The notes beneath the pieces were generated by a model. The model did no database searches, was not told the origin of the DNA, and was given only the letters and a program-made list of their open reading frames with translations. From NCBI RefSeq assembly GCF_002723935.1, contig NZ_BEWM01000003.1, positions 62,001 through 126,000 on the forward strand: 64,000 bases of DNA. The letters are read 5' to 3'. This document shows, piece after piece, positions 9,243 to 23,024 of this stretch. The stretch is from Gluconobacter cerinus (GTDB lineage Bacteria > Pseudomonadota > Alphaproteobacteria > Acetobacterales > Acetobacteraceae). The position numbers and the translations under genes were made by a program. The stretch's first letter is position 1; every line of letters begins with the position of its first letter.

Positions 9243-9803
9243 TCAGTCAGACAAAGTGATTCCGTTGCTCCTCAGTGTCTGGAGGAGGGCGCTTTGGTCC
9301 GCGTTGATGCCACGGCAGGCCTCAAGCGCGATGTCTGTCCTGAAGCCACAGCGCATGGCGTCCTCAGCAGTTGCCGCGACACAGAAATCAAGCGCCAGAC
9401 CACAGATCACAACATGGTTGATGGAAAGGCCGCTGAGGAGCGCATTCAGGCCGGTAGAGGTGACACGGTCATTGTCGAAGAACGCTGAGTAGCTATCCCG
9501 ATTCTGCGCCATTCCTTTGTGAATGATATGGCTGATCGGGCTAAGATCGAGAGATTTTGGAAAATCGGCACCTGACGACGCTGCAACACAATGTTCGGGC
9601 CAAGGTCCGCCTTGTGGCGCGAAAGAGCAGTGATTTGCGGGATGCCAGTCCTGAGTGGCAATTACAGCCCCAAAGCCAAGATGGGACAGGGCATTAACCT
9701 GGGCAATGATTTCATCACCTCTAGGAACAGCCAAGGCTCCATGAGGCAAAAAATCATTCTGGACGTCGACGATAATCAGAGCTGAGTGCTGAAAATCAGG
9801 CAA
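9243..9803 (-). CDS. pncA: Nicotinamidase/pyrazinamidase
   Basis: This 186-residue cysteine hydrolase deamidates nicotinamide to nicotinate for NAD salvage. The catalytic triad is visible as Asp in IIVDVQNDF, Lys in HKGMAQN and Cys in LDFCVAATAEDA. The metal ligands are in TQDWHPANHCSF. Length is close to the usual 180-215. Confidence 0.94.
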   Translation of the reverse strand: MPDFQHSALIIVDVQNDFLPHGALAVPRGDEIIAQVNALSHLGFGAVIATQDWHPANHCSFAPQGGPWPEHCVAASSGADFPKSLDLSPISHIIHKGMAQNRDSYSAFFDNDRVTSTGLNALLSGLSINHVVICGLALDFCVAATAEDAMRCGFRTDIALEACRGINADQSALLQTLRSNGITLSD

Positions 9804-9898
9804 AGGAGCAATCTTCCAAGGCTGAGGCAGGAACCATGTCCTGCAGAACGCATTGTGCGATCTTAATCAGCCTCCATGCCTGGAAGAAAGGTTTCCCG

Positions 9899-11242
9899 TT
9901 AGAGGCGTGTCACCAGAAGCTGGTTAATCCGGAAGCCCTCAACATCCACAACTTCGAATCGGAAGCCTGAAGATTCGACGCTATCGGCCTTTCGGGCCAT
10001 ACGACGCAGCCGATTCATGACGAAGCCACCAACGGTATCGAAATTCTGGGCATCGTCGAAAATCGGAATATCCAGTTCGCGAATAACGTCACCGATTGGT
10101 GCTGCCCCATCGATGAGCCAGGAGTTGGCATCGCGGCGGACAATGGCCTGCTCCTCAAATGGGCTGACGAGACCATCCATCAGAGCGCCCATGATGTCCT
10201 TGTAGGTGATAAGGCCCACGACTAGGCCATATTCATTCACGATCAGTGCAAAGCCTGCGGAATGAGCATCAAACTGCGCGAGAGTTTCCCACAGGTTCAG
10301 CGTGTCGGGCAGGGACAAGACATCACGGCGCATCTTGAAGATCTGGCTGGCGACGGGCGTCAGGCTCTCCTTGGATTGCGGCTCATCCACAACCGCAACC
10401 AGAACATCTTCTGCGCGAATAGACCCGATCACGCGATCCAGACCGCCATCGCAAAGGGGATAGCGGGAGTAGGGACGCACGCGAACCTTATCCCGCTGGC
10501 TCTCCGGTGTCTCTTGAACGTCCAGAAAGACGATCTCATCACGCGGGGTCATGGCGGACGTTACGGAGCGATCCTGAAGGCCCAGAACATTCTGAATCAT
10601 CTGATGCTCCTGCTCCAGCAGGATACCAGAGGCTGTGCCTGCGGCGAGAATAGCGCGTAGGTCTTCAGGCGTTACAGGCTCGACAGTGGCCGCAGCTGGG
10701 ATTTTCATCACGCGCAGAAGCACATCCGATACGCGCGAAAAGACCCACACCGCAGGATACAGAACCTTCAGGGCCAAGGCAGGGAACCACCCAACCTTAA
10801 GAGCGATCCGATCCGGTGCATTCATTGCAATCCGCTTGGGAAGCAGATCCGCGAACAGGACGAAAAGTCCCGTAATAAGAATGAAGGAGCAAGCCGAGCC
10901 GCCCTTTGCCGAAAGAGACGGCGAAAAGCCCATGAGCTGAAAGCCGTCTGCGATAGGCTCGCTCAACATCGATTCGCTGATGATACCGCCAAGAACGCCA
11001 ACGGCATTCAGGCAGATCTGCAGGACAGTAATGACCTGCCCGCTGTTGCGACGGAGCTTCAGAAAGGCAACGGCTCGTGGATCGCCGGCTTCTGCTTTCG
11101 AGCGAAGCCGGACGTCACGAGCTGCGGCGAAGGAAATCTCTGAAAGAGAGATCAGGATAGAGACCGCGATCAGGACGACGGTCGCGAGAAGGCCCAGCAG
11201 GAGAAGAACAATCATGTGCTGGGTGTAAGAAGAAACTTGCAT
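9899..11242 (-). CDS. CNNM/CBS-domain membrane protein (CorC/HlyC-type, UPF0053)
   Basis: This 447-residue protein has an N-terminal CNNM membrane domain (three to four helices within residues 1-180, ISLSEISFAAAR motif). A CBS pair (about residues 205-335, with MTPRDEIVFLDV and IVNEYGLVVGLITYKDIMGAL) and a C-terminal CorC/HlyC domain ending FEVVDVEGFRINQLLV follow. Relatives are magnesium or cobalt efflux factors, and the old name hemolysin is misleading. An internal ATG nine codons later is an alternative start. It is probably a single-gene unit. Confidence 0.88.
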   Translation of the reverse strand: MQVSSYTQHMIVLLLLGLLATVVLIAVSILISLSEISFAAARDVRLRSKAEAGDPRAVAFLKLRRNSGQVITVLQICLNAVGVLGGIISESMLSEPIADGFQLMGFSPSLSAKGGSACSFILITGLFVLFADLLPKRIAMNAPDRIALKVGWFPALALKVLYPAVWVFSRVSDVLLRVMKIPAAATVEPVTPEDLRAILAAGTASGILLEQEHQMIQNVLGLQDRSVTSAMTPRDEIVFLDVQETPESQRDKVRVRPYSRYPLCDGGLDRVIGSIRAEDVLVAVVDEPQSKESLTPVASQIFKMRRDVLSLPDTLNLWETLAQFDAHSAGFALIVNEYGLVVGLITYKDIMGALMDGLVSPFEEQAIVRRDANSWLIDGAAPIGDVIRELDIPIFDDAQNFDTVGGFVMNRLRRMARKADSVESSGFRFEVVDVEGFRINQLLVTRL

Positions 11243-11328
11243 GCAGGCGGCATCATACTCCGAAGATACCAGAACACGCCAATTATCTTCGGGTGGCAGC
11301 CATGCAGGTCCTCAATGTCTTAAAACTG

Positions 11329-15080
<3,752 letters not shown>

Positions 15081-15125
15081 GACGGGAATGTTGTGTGTGG
15101 TGAGGCGTGTTTCAAACGCCTCACA

Positions 15126-16019
15126 TCAGAATACGCTATGCCAGGCGCGGGAAAAGAATCCACGCGGCTTGCTGGACGTCTTGGTGGGCTGCTTGAACTC
15201 ACTGGACAGCAGCTTGTTATCCCGCAGATTTGCATAGGCATAGCGGTACCACTGACTGTCCGGATAGTTGTAACCCAGCACGGATGCCGTCTGTCTGGCC
15301 TGATCCTTGAGACCGAGAGCCAAATAGACTTCCACAAGACGCTCCAGCGCTTCAGCCACGTGGTTCGTGGTCTGGAAATCCTGCACGACACGCTGATAAC
15401 GCGTCATCGCGGCTTCATAGTTGCGCTGCTGCTGATACCAGCGGCCAACCAGCATTTCTTTGCCTGCAAGATGATCACGGCAAAGATCGATCTTCAGCTG
15501 GGCATCACGTGCGTACGCTGTCTGTGGGAAGCGGGTAATAACCTCTTCCAGCGCATCAAGGGCTTCAACCGTTCCCTGCTGGTCACGCTGCACGTCAGCG
15601 ATCTGCTCATAATAGCAAAGTGCGCGCAGGTAGAAGGCATAGGCCGCATCAGGGCTGGTCGGGTGTAGCTGGAGATAACGCTCAAGCTGCTGAACCGAAA
15701 GCGCATACTCACCTTGCAGGTAGTAGGCATAGCCTTCCATCAGCTCGGCATTTCCGGTGAAGCCGGAATACGGATAGTTCTGCTGAAGCAGCTCGAATTC
15801 GCCGCCTGCCAGTTCATATCGGCCGGAATGAAGAGCATCGATACCGTAATTATACAGCGTCTCTGCGTCAGCAGCCTTTGGAATGACTGGCTTCTCATGC
15901 TTGTGAGAAAGCAATGAACAGCCTGACAGAAGCAGCAAACCGCTTACGGCCGCAGCCTTCAGAACAAGACCCCGTCCGTTCCAGGACACTTCGAAATGAT
16001 GCTGAGTGCTGCTTGCCAT
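15126..16019 (-). CDS. bamD: Outer membrane assembly factor BamD
   Basis: This 297-residue lipoprotein has a lipobox (LLLLSGCSLL, Cys about residue 34) preceded by an unusually long, polar N-terminus. At least four TPR-like repeats follow (NYGIDALHSGRYELAGGEFELL, YYLQGEYALSVQQLERYL and later ones). BamD is the essential lipoprotein of the BAM complex inserting outer-membrane beta-barrels. The position between lpxC and recN is common in alphaproteobacteria. Confidence 0.93.
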   Translation of the reverse strand: MASSTQHHFEVSWNGRGLVLKAAAVSGLLLLSGCSLLSHKHEKPVIPKAADAETLYNYGIDALHSGRYELAGGEFELLQQNYPYSGFTGNAELMEGYAYYLQGEYALSVQQLERYLQLHPTSPDAAYAFYLRALCYYEQIADVQRDQQGTVEALDALEEVITRFPQTAYARDAQLKIDLCRDHLAGKEMLVGRWYQQQRNYEAAMTRYQRVVQDFQTTNHVAEALERLVEVYLALGLKDQARQTASVLGYNYPDSQWYRYAYANLRDNKLLSSEFKQPTKTSSKPRGFFSRAWHSVF

Positions 16020-16087
16020 ACCTGCTCTTCCCGTGAAGCCCGTCTTATATCACGGGAATGCGGGGACGAAAGACCCGCCATTTAACC

Positions 16088-17125
16088 TTAGGCTGCGACG
16101 CGTGTGCGACGATGGCCACGTGCCGAAACGGTAGGGGTCTCTGCTTCAAAACGCCAGTTTTTCTGGTCTGAGAAAACGCTGCGCAGAAGCTCGTTATTGA
16201 TCTTGTGACCAGATTTATGGCCGATAAATCCCGCTCTCAGGCGATAACCACAGCAATAGAGATCACCGATAGCATCCAGAAGCTTATGTCGAGCAAATTC
16301 CCGTTCGATTTTCAGGCCCGCTGGATTAAGGATGGTCTTGCCGTCCACTACAACAGCATTGTCGAGAGAGCCGCCGCGAGCGAGGCCGATACTTTGAAGA
16401 TATTCAATGTCTTTGCGGTTCACAAAAGTACGGCAGAAAGACACTTCTTCCAGAAAACGCGCCGGATCGAGCTGCATGGCATAGCGCTGACACCCAATGG
16501 CTTCAGCATCAAAATTTAACGAAATTGCAAGAGAAAGACCGCGTTGAGCCGGGCGTAGCTCAGCAAAAGCCCCGTTGTCGCCCTCAACTCTCACGTTTCG
16601 AAGAATTTCAATAATTTTTCGTGGCGTATTCAGCGTTTTCTTGCCAGCGCATCGTAGGAGGAAGGCAAAGGCATCTGCCGACCCGTCCAGCACAGGCAGT
16701 TCCGGCCCGCTGACCGAAATAAGCGCATTATCGATTTCCATGGCGTTAAGCGCCGCCATCAAATGCTCAATGGTCGCTACACGTAAAGAAGGATCGTCTT
16801 TGCACGCGACAACAGTCGAAAGTTTGGTGTCGATAATCCGGTCATAGAGAGCGGGAAAAGAAGGAGAGCCGGGGTAATCGCTTCGCTGGAAACGAATACC
16901 AGTATCCGCTTCGGCTGGAGAAATTTCCAGATCGACATCAAGCCCACTGTGAAGGGCGATGCCTCGGCAGGATATGGCAGAATGAAGGGTTGTTTGCAGG
17001 TTCTTCAAATCGGGACGCTCAGAGAAAAGAGGCGTCTGCGTGCTGTCAGACGCGCTGGAAAGTAGCGGGCGGACCTTTCGATCTGCTGGAACCGACTTTC
17101 CATGATGCGCTGGCGTAACCTGCAT
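16088..17125 (-). CDS. lpxC: UDP-3-O-acyl-N-acetylglucosamine deacetylase
   Basis: LpxC commits UDP-acyl-GlcNAc to lipid A synthesis. The zinc ligands are visible in TIEHLMAALNAMEIDN and in HKLLDAIGDLYCCGYRLRAGFIGHKSGH. Compared with E. coli LpxC, the 345-residue chain has about 45 extra N-terminal residues before TTLHSAISCRGIALHSG and an Arg-rich tail (RGHRRTRVAA). The true start could therefore be further inside. It lies just after ftsZ, as in many proteobacteria, but a stem-loop (17212-17252) separates the two. Confidence 0.95.
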   Translation of the reverse strand: MQVTPAHHGKSVPADRKVRPLLSSASDSTQTPLFSERPDLKNLQTTLHSAISCRGIALHSGLDVDLEISPAEADTGIRFQRSDYPGSPSFPALYDRIIDTKLSTVVACKDDPSLRVATIEHLMAALNAMEIDNALISVSGPELPVLDGSADAFAFLLRCAGKKTLNTPRKIIEILRNVRVEGDNGAFAELRPAQRGLSLAISLNFDAEAIGCQRYAMQLDPARFLEEVSFCRTFVNRKDIEYLQSIGLARGGSLDNAVVVDGKTILNPAGLKIEREFARHKLLDAIGDLYCCGYRLRAGFIGHKSGHKINNELLRSVFSDQKNWRFEAETPTVSARGHRRTRVAA

Positions 17126-17211
17126 GAATCCCCCGACGATTTAGACTGGCTTATAATAAAACCCAGTCATCGCCGGAGTGCCATTCAATGATTGTTGCCG
17201 GATATTACCTG

Positions 17212-17252
17212 ACTGCTTTCCTGCGATGCGCAAGGTTTTGCAGGAAAGCAGT
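17212..17252 (-). terminator. 13-bp perfect inverted repeat between ftsZ and lpxC
   Basis: ACTGCTTTCCTGC (17212-17224) and its exact complement (17240-17252) enclose a 15-base loop directly after the ftsZ stop codon. No T-run follows on the minus strand, so it is not a classical intrinsic terminator. It may be a Rho-assisted end, an attenuator or an RNA-stabilising stem at the end of the dcw transcript. Confidence 0.5.
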
Positions 17253-17260
17253 TTGCTTAT

Positions 17261-18805
17261 TCAGCGACGAAGATAGGTGGGGATATCGAGCGTGGAATCA
17301 TCGCTACCGTCAGACGGCGCTTGGTTATGGCGCTGGTCGGAGGGGTTATGATGCTCCGTCTGCTGATATGCGTCACGGCTGTTCTGCTCCGTGCGCGGGG
17401 CTTGGGGAGCTGCTTGCTGCGGAGCCGGACGGCTCCGGAAAGCGCCTGTCATGAGACCGAAAATGCTGCGTGGGGCTTCTGGAGCTGGTGCACGCGGCGG
17501 CTCGGAAAACAGGCCAGCGCGAGGGGAGCGCGGCGCTGCATCGTCCTGCGGGGCTGCGACGTGCGGCTGCTGAGGGGCCGCATGCGGCAGTGGTGCAACC
17601 GGGCTTTCTGCTGCCGGTGGGGGCGATGCAGGCTGCTGTGACGCGTTAGGGTCAAGGTTGAAGTTCGGGCGTGGGGGGCCACCTGCGTAGGTTGATCCCG
17701 GCTGAAACGTCTGTGGTGCCTGGCGGCTTTGAGCAGACGTATCACGTGGAGCCGAGGCAGATGGGGCCTGCTGAGGAGGCGACGCAGGAGTTGTTTCTGT
17801 GTGGCCTGGATCGTTTCTGGACTGGGTGTCGATGCCCGTTGCCACAACGGACACGCGAATACGTCCGTTCATGTTTTCATCGATCAGAGCACCAAAGATG
17901 ATGTTGGCTTCTTCGGCAACTTCTTCGCGAATACGATCGGCAGCTGCGTTCACTTCGTAAAGTGTCAGATCTTCACCACCTGTGATGTTGATCAGCAGGC
18001 CGCGGGCGCCAGCCATGGACGCATCTTCAAGCAGTGGGTTGGAGATGGCGCGCTCGGCAGCGGCAACGGCGCGATCTTCACCGTCGTCTTCCGTGGTGGC
18101 TTCGCCGGTGCCCATCATGGCCTTGCCCATCTCTTCCATCACGGCCTTCACGTCCGCAAAGTCGAGATTGATGAGGCCAGGAGAGACCATCAGGTCCGTA
18201 ATGCCGCGAACACCCATGTTCAGGACGTTGTCAGCCATTTTAAAGGCTTCACGGAACGTCGTGTTCTGGTTCGCGGAATTGAACAGGTTCTGGTTCGGAA
18301 TAACAATCAGGGTGTCGACGTGCTTTTGAAGCTCGGCAATACCGGATTCAGCAGCCAGCGTGCGGCGGCGACCTTCAAAGTTGAAGGGCTTCGACACCAC
18401 ACCAACTGTCAGAACGCCGCGTTCACGGGCCATGCGCGCAATAACCGGTGCCGCACCCGTACCTGTACCACCGCCCATACCGGCTGTGATGAAGACCAGA
18501 TTTGCCCCTTCGAGCTGACGCTCGATTTCCTGTGCCGCTTCTTCAGCAGCTTCGCGGCCGATCTCCGGCTTGGCGCCTGCGCCGAGGCCGCGTGTCAGAT
18601 GGGGGCCAAGCTGGACGCGGCGTTCAGCCTTGGAGTGGGCGAGCTGCTGCGCATCCGTGTTGGCAACAACGAACTCGACGCCCTTGAGCTCCGAATCGAT
18701 CATGTTGTTGACGGCATTCGTGCCACCACCACCAACACCGACGACGGTAATGCGCGGGGCCAGTTCAACGTGAGAGTTCGGGGTCGGGGTAAGGTTCAAA
18801 GTCAT
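17261..18805 (-). CDS. ftsZ: Cell division GTPase FtsZ with long disordered linker
   Basis: FtsZ polymerises into the cytokinetic ring. The 514-residue chain has the tubulin-type globular core to about residue 335, with the GTP loops [13 protein letters not shown] and [13 protein letters not shown] and the T7 loop [12 protein letters not shown] Pro/Gln/Ala-rich linker of about 160 residues follows. It ends in the conserved tail DIPTYLRR, which binds FtsA and other partners. Long linkers are usual in alphaproteobacteria. It is the last gene of the dcw cluster, 58 bp after ftsA. Confidence 0.98.
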   Translation of the reverse strand: MTLNLTPTPNSHVELAPRITVVGVGGGGTNAVNNMIDSELKGVEFVVANTDAQQLAHSKAERRVQLGPHLTRGLGAGAKPEIGREAAEEAAQEIERQLEGANLVFITAGMGGGTGTGAAPVIARMARERGVLTVGVVSKPFNFEGRRRTLAAESGIAELQKHVDTLIVIPNQNLFNSANQNTTFREAFKMADNVLNMGVRGITDLMVSPGLINLDFADVKAVMEEMGKAMMGTGEATTEDDGEDRAVAAAERAISNPLLEDASMAGARGLLINITGGEDLTLYEVNAAADRIREEVAEEANIIFGALIDENMNGRIRVSVVATGIDTQSRNDPGHTETTPASPPQQAPSASAPRDTSAQSRQAPQTFQPGSTYAGGPPRPNFNLDPNASQQPASPPPAAESPVAPLPHAAPQQPHVAAPQDDAAPRSPRAGLFSEPPRAPAPEAPRSIFGLMTGAFRSRPAPQQAAPQAPRTEQNSRDAYQQTEHHNPSDQRHNQAPSDGSDDSTLDIPTYLRR

Positions 18806-18863
18806 GATCAGGTCCGGAACTGCGAGGAAGCAACGGAAAAAAGGGCGTTATTTTCTGTGTAGC

Positions 18864-20261
18864 TCATCCACGGTCGCGGATGAACCCCACGAGACGTTTC
18901 AGAAGGCTGCCAGATCGAGGTTCCGGGGTTGAAATGTCCCCAAAGTCCCGATCTGCGCCCGCTGCCCAGGCCAGAAGCCCCGCAGCGGTGGAAAAAACGG
19001 CCGAAGCTGCAGCAGTCTCCGGCAGGCCATGAACGTTTAGCGGTTTGCCCATGCGAACCGGCCGGGCAAGAATGCGTGTTGCGACAGGCACAATGCCTTC
19101 CATCAGGGAAGCTCCGCCTGTCAGAACGACACGCCCGTTGGCGAGACGCCCCAGACCTGCATTGTCCAGAGCATGGCGCACAAGTTCAAGTGTCTCTTCA
19201 ACGCGAGGCTGAATAACGGAGATCACTTTCGAGCGCGGAATACGGGCCAAACGGTCCCGACCTTCCCCAATGAGGGGCACGGACAGGATTTCGCGTTGAT
19301 CATCGGACCCGAGCTGCGCTGCACCATACATGGTTTTCAGGCGCTCTGCAGTTTCCAGAGACGTCGAAAGAACGCCCGCAATATCACGGGTAACATGAAG
19401 GCCGCCAACAGGGATTTGCGCCGTATGGATCAGTCGCCCTTCACAGAAAACTGCGAGAGAGGTCGTTCCGCCTCCCATTTCCACGACGGTAACGCCCAGA
19501 TCACGTTCTTCGTCAGCCAGCACGGCAACGCCAGAAGCAAAGGGACTGGAAACCAGTCCGTCAAGTTTGAGCTCTGAATGCTGAAGAACGGTATCCAGTG
19601 TGCGGAGAGCACTGGAGTTCATGTCAACAACATGCAGTTTCGTCGCCAGCTGTTCACACTGATGGCCACGCGGATCAGCAATGCCCGGCATGGAGTCAAC
19701 GACATACCCGATGGGAAGGGTATGGATGACGTCCCGACCTTCTGACCATGCACGAGCCTGACCGTCCGTGATCAGGCGCTGAACATCTCCATCCGTCACT
19801 TCACGACCACCGATGGGCATGTGGGCATCGATCAGGCGGCTTCGGGGATGACCGCAGGACAGATTGACGACCAGTGAGTCCATTCGTCGCTCTGCGGCTT
19901 CCTCTGCCTGACCAACGGTGGCGCGAATGGCAGCCTCAGCTTCACGAATATCCACGATCGACCCAGATCGAATACCGTGGGAGCGCCGCCAGCCATAACC
20001 CAGAACCTGAATGGAACCATCCGGCTCACCCTTGCCAATAAGGCAGGTCATTTTCGTCGTGCCGATATCCAGCGCACCGAAAACGCCATTGCGCCAGACG
20101 CGAGGTTTGGATGTCTCTTCCGGAGGCAGCGGCAGGATTTCACGTGATGCGCGGTTCAGCGCAACTTCGCGTTCGCCGCCCACAGGGATCAGGGACCGGC
20201 CCCGCAGACCACCCCGGCGGCGAAAGGCCGGAAGATCGGACGTTGGTGTAAGATCGGTCAT
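18864..20261 (-). CDS. ftsA: Cell division protein FtsA
   Basis: FtsA is the actin-like membrane tether of FtsZ. The 465-residue protein has the actin fold signature GALDIGTTKMTCLIG (about residue 64), the phosphate-2 motif VVEMGGGTTSLAVF and the adenosine motif VVLTGGASLMEGI. It ends in an amphipathic helix (SLLKRLVGFIRDRG) that would bind the membrane. About 55 extra residues precede the core. Its start overlaps the ftsQ stop by four bases. Confidence 0.97.
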   Translation of the reverse strand: MTDLTPTSDLPAFRRRGGLRGRSLIPVGGEREVALNRASREILPLPPEETSKPRVWRNGVFGALDIGTTKMTCLIGKGEPDGSIQVLGYGWRRSHGIRSGSIVDIREAEAAIRATVGQAEEAAERRMDSLVVNLSCGHPRSRLIDAHMPIGGREVTDGDVQRLITDGQARAWSEGRDVIHTLPIGYVVDSMPGIADPRGHQCEQLATKLHVVDMNSSALRTLDTVLQHSELKLDGLVSSPFASGVAVLADEERDLGVTVVEMGGGTTSLAVFCEGRLIHTAQIPVGGLHVTRDIAGVLSTSLETAERLKTMYGAAQLGSDDQREILSVPLIGEGRDRLARIPRSKVISVIQPRVEETLELVRHALDNAGLGRLANGRVVLTGGASLMEGIVPVATRILARPVRMGKPLNVHGLPETAAASAVFSTAAGLLAWAAGADRDFGDISTPEPRSGSLLKRLVGFIRDRG

Positions 20262-21202
20262 GGCTGCTGTGTCGTCTGGCTGCTGTCAGAAGGAGGGGCG
20301 GGTGTGTCTGTTTTGGGTGCGTCAGGAGGAGGTGTGGGCGCGGGTGTCTGATGAATGACCATGCGATCTGGAAGGCGCATGTCAATCGAGACGACAGGAC
20401 GATCCAGCAGGTTCATGCTTGTCTGGTATTGCGCGAGACGTGCAAACGCCGCGGCCTCTTCGCCTTCGGGGAGCATGACAGTTGTCCCGTCTTTCAGGGT
20501 CACATTCCAGCGCCTGTTTCCCACACGAATGAGAGCCGTCACACGGGATTTGACATCCGGCTGTTTGGCTAAAGCGTCAATGACGACGGACGCGGCAGTA
20601 TTTGCACCATCTCCCACGACAAGCGGTAGCTGAAGGAATGCCTGAGCATTCTTGCCCGTCATGCCCTGATCGGGAACTTCTTCGCCGGCCTGATTAATGA
20701 GCGAAAAATGCCCATGCGTTTGCCAGACGGCGATGGGTGTACGTTCGGTCAGGTTAATGATGATTGTATCCGGCATCCGCCGCTCGACGGTTGCATGATC
20801 CACGAAGGGAAGTTCATCAATGCGCTGGCGTGCGGCTTCAACAGAAAAACCGAAAATTGGGTGGCCAGTACTTGTTCCCAGGGCTTCGTAAATTGACGCC
20901 TCGCTGGTCATGCCACGACCATTGATGATGACGTGCCGAATAGGCAGTGGCTCCATAGCCACAAGTTTGGCTCTTAGCGGAGCAAAACGCTCCTCCGACG
21001 CTGCGTCATACAGGAGGCGCGCTCCAACTCCTCCCAGTCCGACCACGACAAGGAATACGATTCCGGGGCGAATCAGTTTCCGTTGACGGCGCAGGAACAG
21101 TTTCGTCCGTGACGGCCGGTCCTCGTAAGGCGGCATCGGCGCCGGGCGGAAAGCCGGGTCACGTCGGAAATCGGGTTCCTGAGGGCGGGAGTCCCTGCGC
21201 AT
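20258..21202 (-). CDS. ftsQ: Cell division protein FtsQ
   Basis: The 314-residue bitopic protein has a basic cytoplasmic N-terminus, one membrane helix at about residues 45-62 (PGIVFLVVVGLGGVGARLLY), a POTRA domain (IRHVIINGRGMTSEASIYEALG) and the FtsQ beta domain. A Pro/Thr-rich tail of about 30 residues ends it. It links FtsBL to the divisome in the periplasm. ATG shares one base with the ddl stop (TGATG), a translational-coupling arrangement. Confidence 0.94.
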   Translation of the reverse strand: MRRDSRPQEPDFRRDPAFRPAPMPPYEDRPSRTKLFLRRQRKLIRPGIVFLVVVGLGGVGARLLYDAASEERFAPLRAKLVAMEPLPIRHVIINGRGMTSEASIYEALGTSTGHPIFGFSVEAARQRIDELPFVDHATVERRMPDTIIINLTERTPIAVWQTHGHFSLINQAGEEVPDQGMTGKNAQAFLQLPLVVGDGANTAASVVIDALAKQPDVKSRVTALIRVGNRRWNVTLKDGTTVMLPEGEEAAAFARLAQYQTSMNLLDRPVVSIDMRLPDRMVIHQTPAPTPPPDAPKTDTPAPPSDSSQTTQQP

Positions 21203-22113
21203 CAGCGGGTCAGTGCCTCCTGAACCAGCCAGTCACAAAGATCCGGGTAGGAGATGCCGCAATATGCAGCTTGTTCCGGCAGCAGTGAGGTCGGGGTCAT
21301 GCCGGGCTGCGTGTTAACCTCGAGAACGATCAAAGTGTCTGTCTCGTCGTCGTAGCGGAAATCCGTTCTGCTGGCGCCGGAACATCCCAAAATCTGATGA
21401 GCGCGCAGAGCGTAATCCAATGCACGCTCCGTCACGCTTTTTGGCAGCTCTGCTGGGACGACGTGCCTAGAGCCACCAGCTTTGTACTTTGCTTCGAAAT
21501 CGTAGAATGCAGCCGTTTCGGCAGGCAGAATGTCGGTAACGGCCAGAGCGCGATCACCCATCACGCCCGCAGTCAGTTCACGGCCCGGCACGAAGGCTTC
21601 AACAAGAGCTTCTTTGCCGAAGCGCCAATTTTTTGCAATTTCGGCACGACGGTTGTCGCCCTGGCGGATAATTTCAACGCCGACCGACGATCCTTCCGCA
21701 ACGGGCTTCACAACATACGGCACGGGCAGTGGGTCTGCTTCCGCCAGTTCTTCAGGCGTGATGACACGGCCTTCCGCAATGGGAAGCCCCGCAGCCGCGA
21801 GCAGCATGCGGGTTGCTCCCTTGTCCATTGCGACAGCAGAGGCGCGGATGCCGGAGTGTGTGTAAGGAAGTCCCATCCATTCCAGCACACCTTGAATGGC
21901 GCCATCTTCGCCTTTGGGGCCGTGCAATGCATTGAAGACGACGTCAGGGGCGGCCGATTTCAAAGCCTGAATGGTGACGGCAATATCGGCGCCGACATCG
22001 ACTGGCGTTACCTCATGCCCTTTCTCGCGCAGGGCAGAGATGGCTGCATTGCCACTGACAAGGCTGACAGGTCGCTCGCTGGACGTACCGCCATATAAAA
22101 CTGCGACCTTCAT
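21202..22113 (-). CDS. ddl: D-alanine--D-alanine ligase
   Basis: Ddl makes D-Ala-D-Ala for peptidoglycan precursors. The 303-residue ATP-grasp protein opens [18 protein letters not shown] and has the conserved NALHGPKGEDGAIQG, the ATP-grasp lysine in VVKPVAEGSSVGV and the Mg-binding EVNTQPGMTPTSL. Overlap with murB by four bases and with ftsQ by one base supports co-translation. Confidence 0.97.
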   Translation of the reverse strand: MKVAVLYGGTSSERPVSLVSGNAAISALREKGHEVTPVDVGADIAVTIQALKSAAPDVVFNALHGPKGEDGAIQGVLEWMGLPYTHSGIRASAVAMDKGATRMLLAAAGLPIAEGRVITPEELAEADPLPVPYVVKPVAEGSSVGVEIIRQGDNRRAEIAKNWRFGKEALVEAFVPGRELTAGVMGDRALAVTDILPAETAAFYDFEAKYKAGGSRHVVPAELPKSVTERALDYALRAHQILGCSGASRTDFRYDDETDTLIVLEVNTQPGMTPTSLLPEQAAYCGISYPDLCDWLVQEALTR

Positions 22114-23024
22114 ACTGTCTTCTCTCCTACGTCACGACGACCAATGCGTCTGATCTCCCAGTGCAGGTCAATTCCGCTGCGGTCCAGAACTTTCTTGCGA
22201 ACAGTTTCCCCAAGCGTTTCAAGCTGTTCGCTATTCGCATCACCAATGTTCAGCAGGAAATTGCAATGCTTCTCACTGACCTGAGCGCCACCCAGCGTCA
22301 GGCCACGGCAACCTGCTTCATCAATCAGCGCCCAGGCTTTGTGACCGTCTGGGTTACGAAACGTTGAGCCACCAGTGCGGGCACGAACAGGCTGGGATGC
22401 TTCGCGAGAGGCACGAATTTCTGCAAGGCGTTCCCGAATGGCATCTGGCGCGTCCGGTGTGCCCCGCAGTCTGGCCCGGATGACAATAGCGCCTTCCGGT
22501 AAGTCCGAATGACGGTACGCAAAGCCCAGTTCTTCACAGGTGAGGCGACGCAACTCGCCATCTGACGTGAGAATATCCGCCCAGTCGAGAACGGCATTGA
22601 TGTCCGAACCATAAGCGCCAGCATTCATGCGTACAGCGCCGCCGATGGACCCGGGAATCCCGACCAGAAACTCCAGCCCCGCCAGCCCGGCGGCGGCACT
22701 GTGCTCGGCCACCGTAACATCCAGAGCTGCGGCGCCCACTACCAGGCCGTCAGTCTGGACTTCAATGTCCGAGAAACCACGGGCCAGCCGGACCACCACG
22801 CCTTCAATACCACTATCGCGGATGATGACATTTGAGCATGCGCCCAGAACTGTCAGGGGCATGTCGACGGGGCGGTTCCGCAGCAGGTCAGCCAGATCAT
22901 CTGTGTCTTCTGGCACGAACAGCCAGTCAGCCGGGCCGCCAGTGCGGAACCAGGCGCGGGCTCCGAGCGGTGCATTGGCGGTCAGACGTCCGCGAAGGCC
23001 CTGAACTGGAAAGTTGTCGCTCAT
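22110..23024 (-). CDS. murB: UDP-N-acetylenolpyruvoylglucosamine reductase
   Basis: MurB reduces UDP-GlcNAc-enolpyruvate to UDP-MurNAc using FAD and NADPH. The 304-residue protein shows the type-I FAD-binding region ([31 protein letters not shown]), [19 protein letters not shown], and the catalytic Ser in [17 protein letters not shown] at 23024 was chosen because it overlaps the murC stop as ATGA and matches the family N-terminus. The longer frame to 23093 lies inside murC. Confidence 0.96.
   Translation of the reverse strand: MSDNFPVQGLRGRLTANAPLGARAWFRTGGPADWLFVPEDTDDLADLLRNRPVDMPLTVLGACSNVIIRDSGIEGVVVRLARGFSDIEVQTDGLVVGAAALDVTVAEHSAAAGLAGLEFLVGIPGSIGGAVRMNAGAYGSDINAVLDWADILTSDGELRRLTCEELGFAYRHSDLPEGAIVIRARLRGTPDAPDAIRERLAEIRASREASQPVRARTGGSTFRNPDGHKAWALIDEAGCRGLTLGGAQVSEKHCNFLLNIGDANSEQLETLGETVRKKVLDRSGIDLHWEIRRIGRRDVGEKTV

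Noticed and set aside
17729-18862. Plus-strand frame of 377 codons
   Set aside because: It is antisense to ftsZ, whose motifs are complete.
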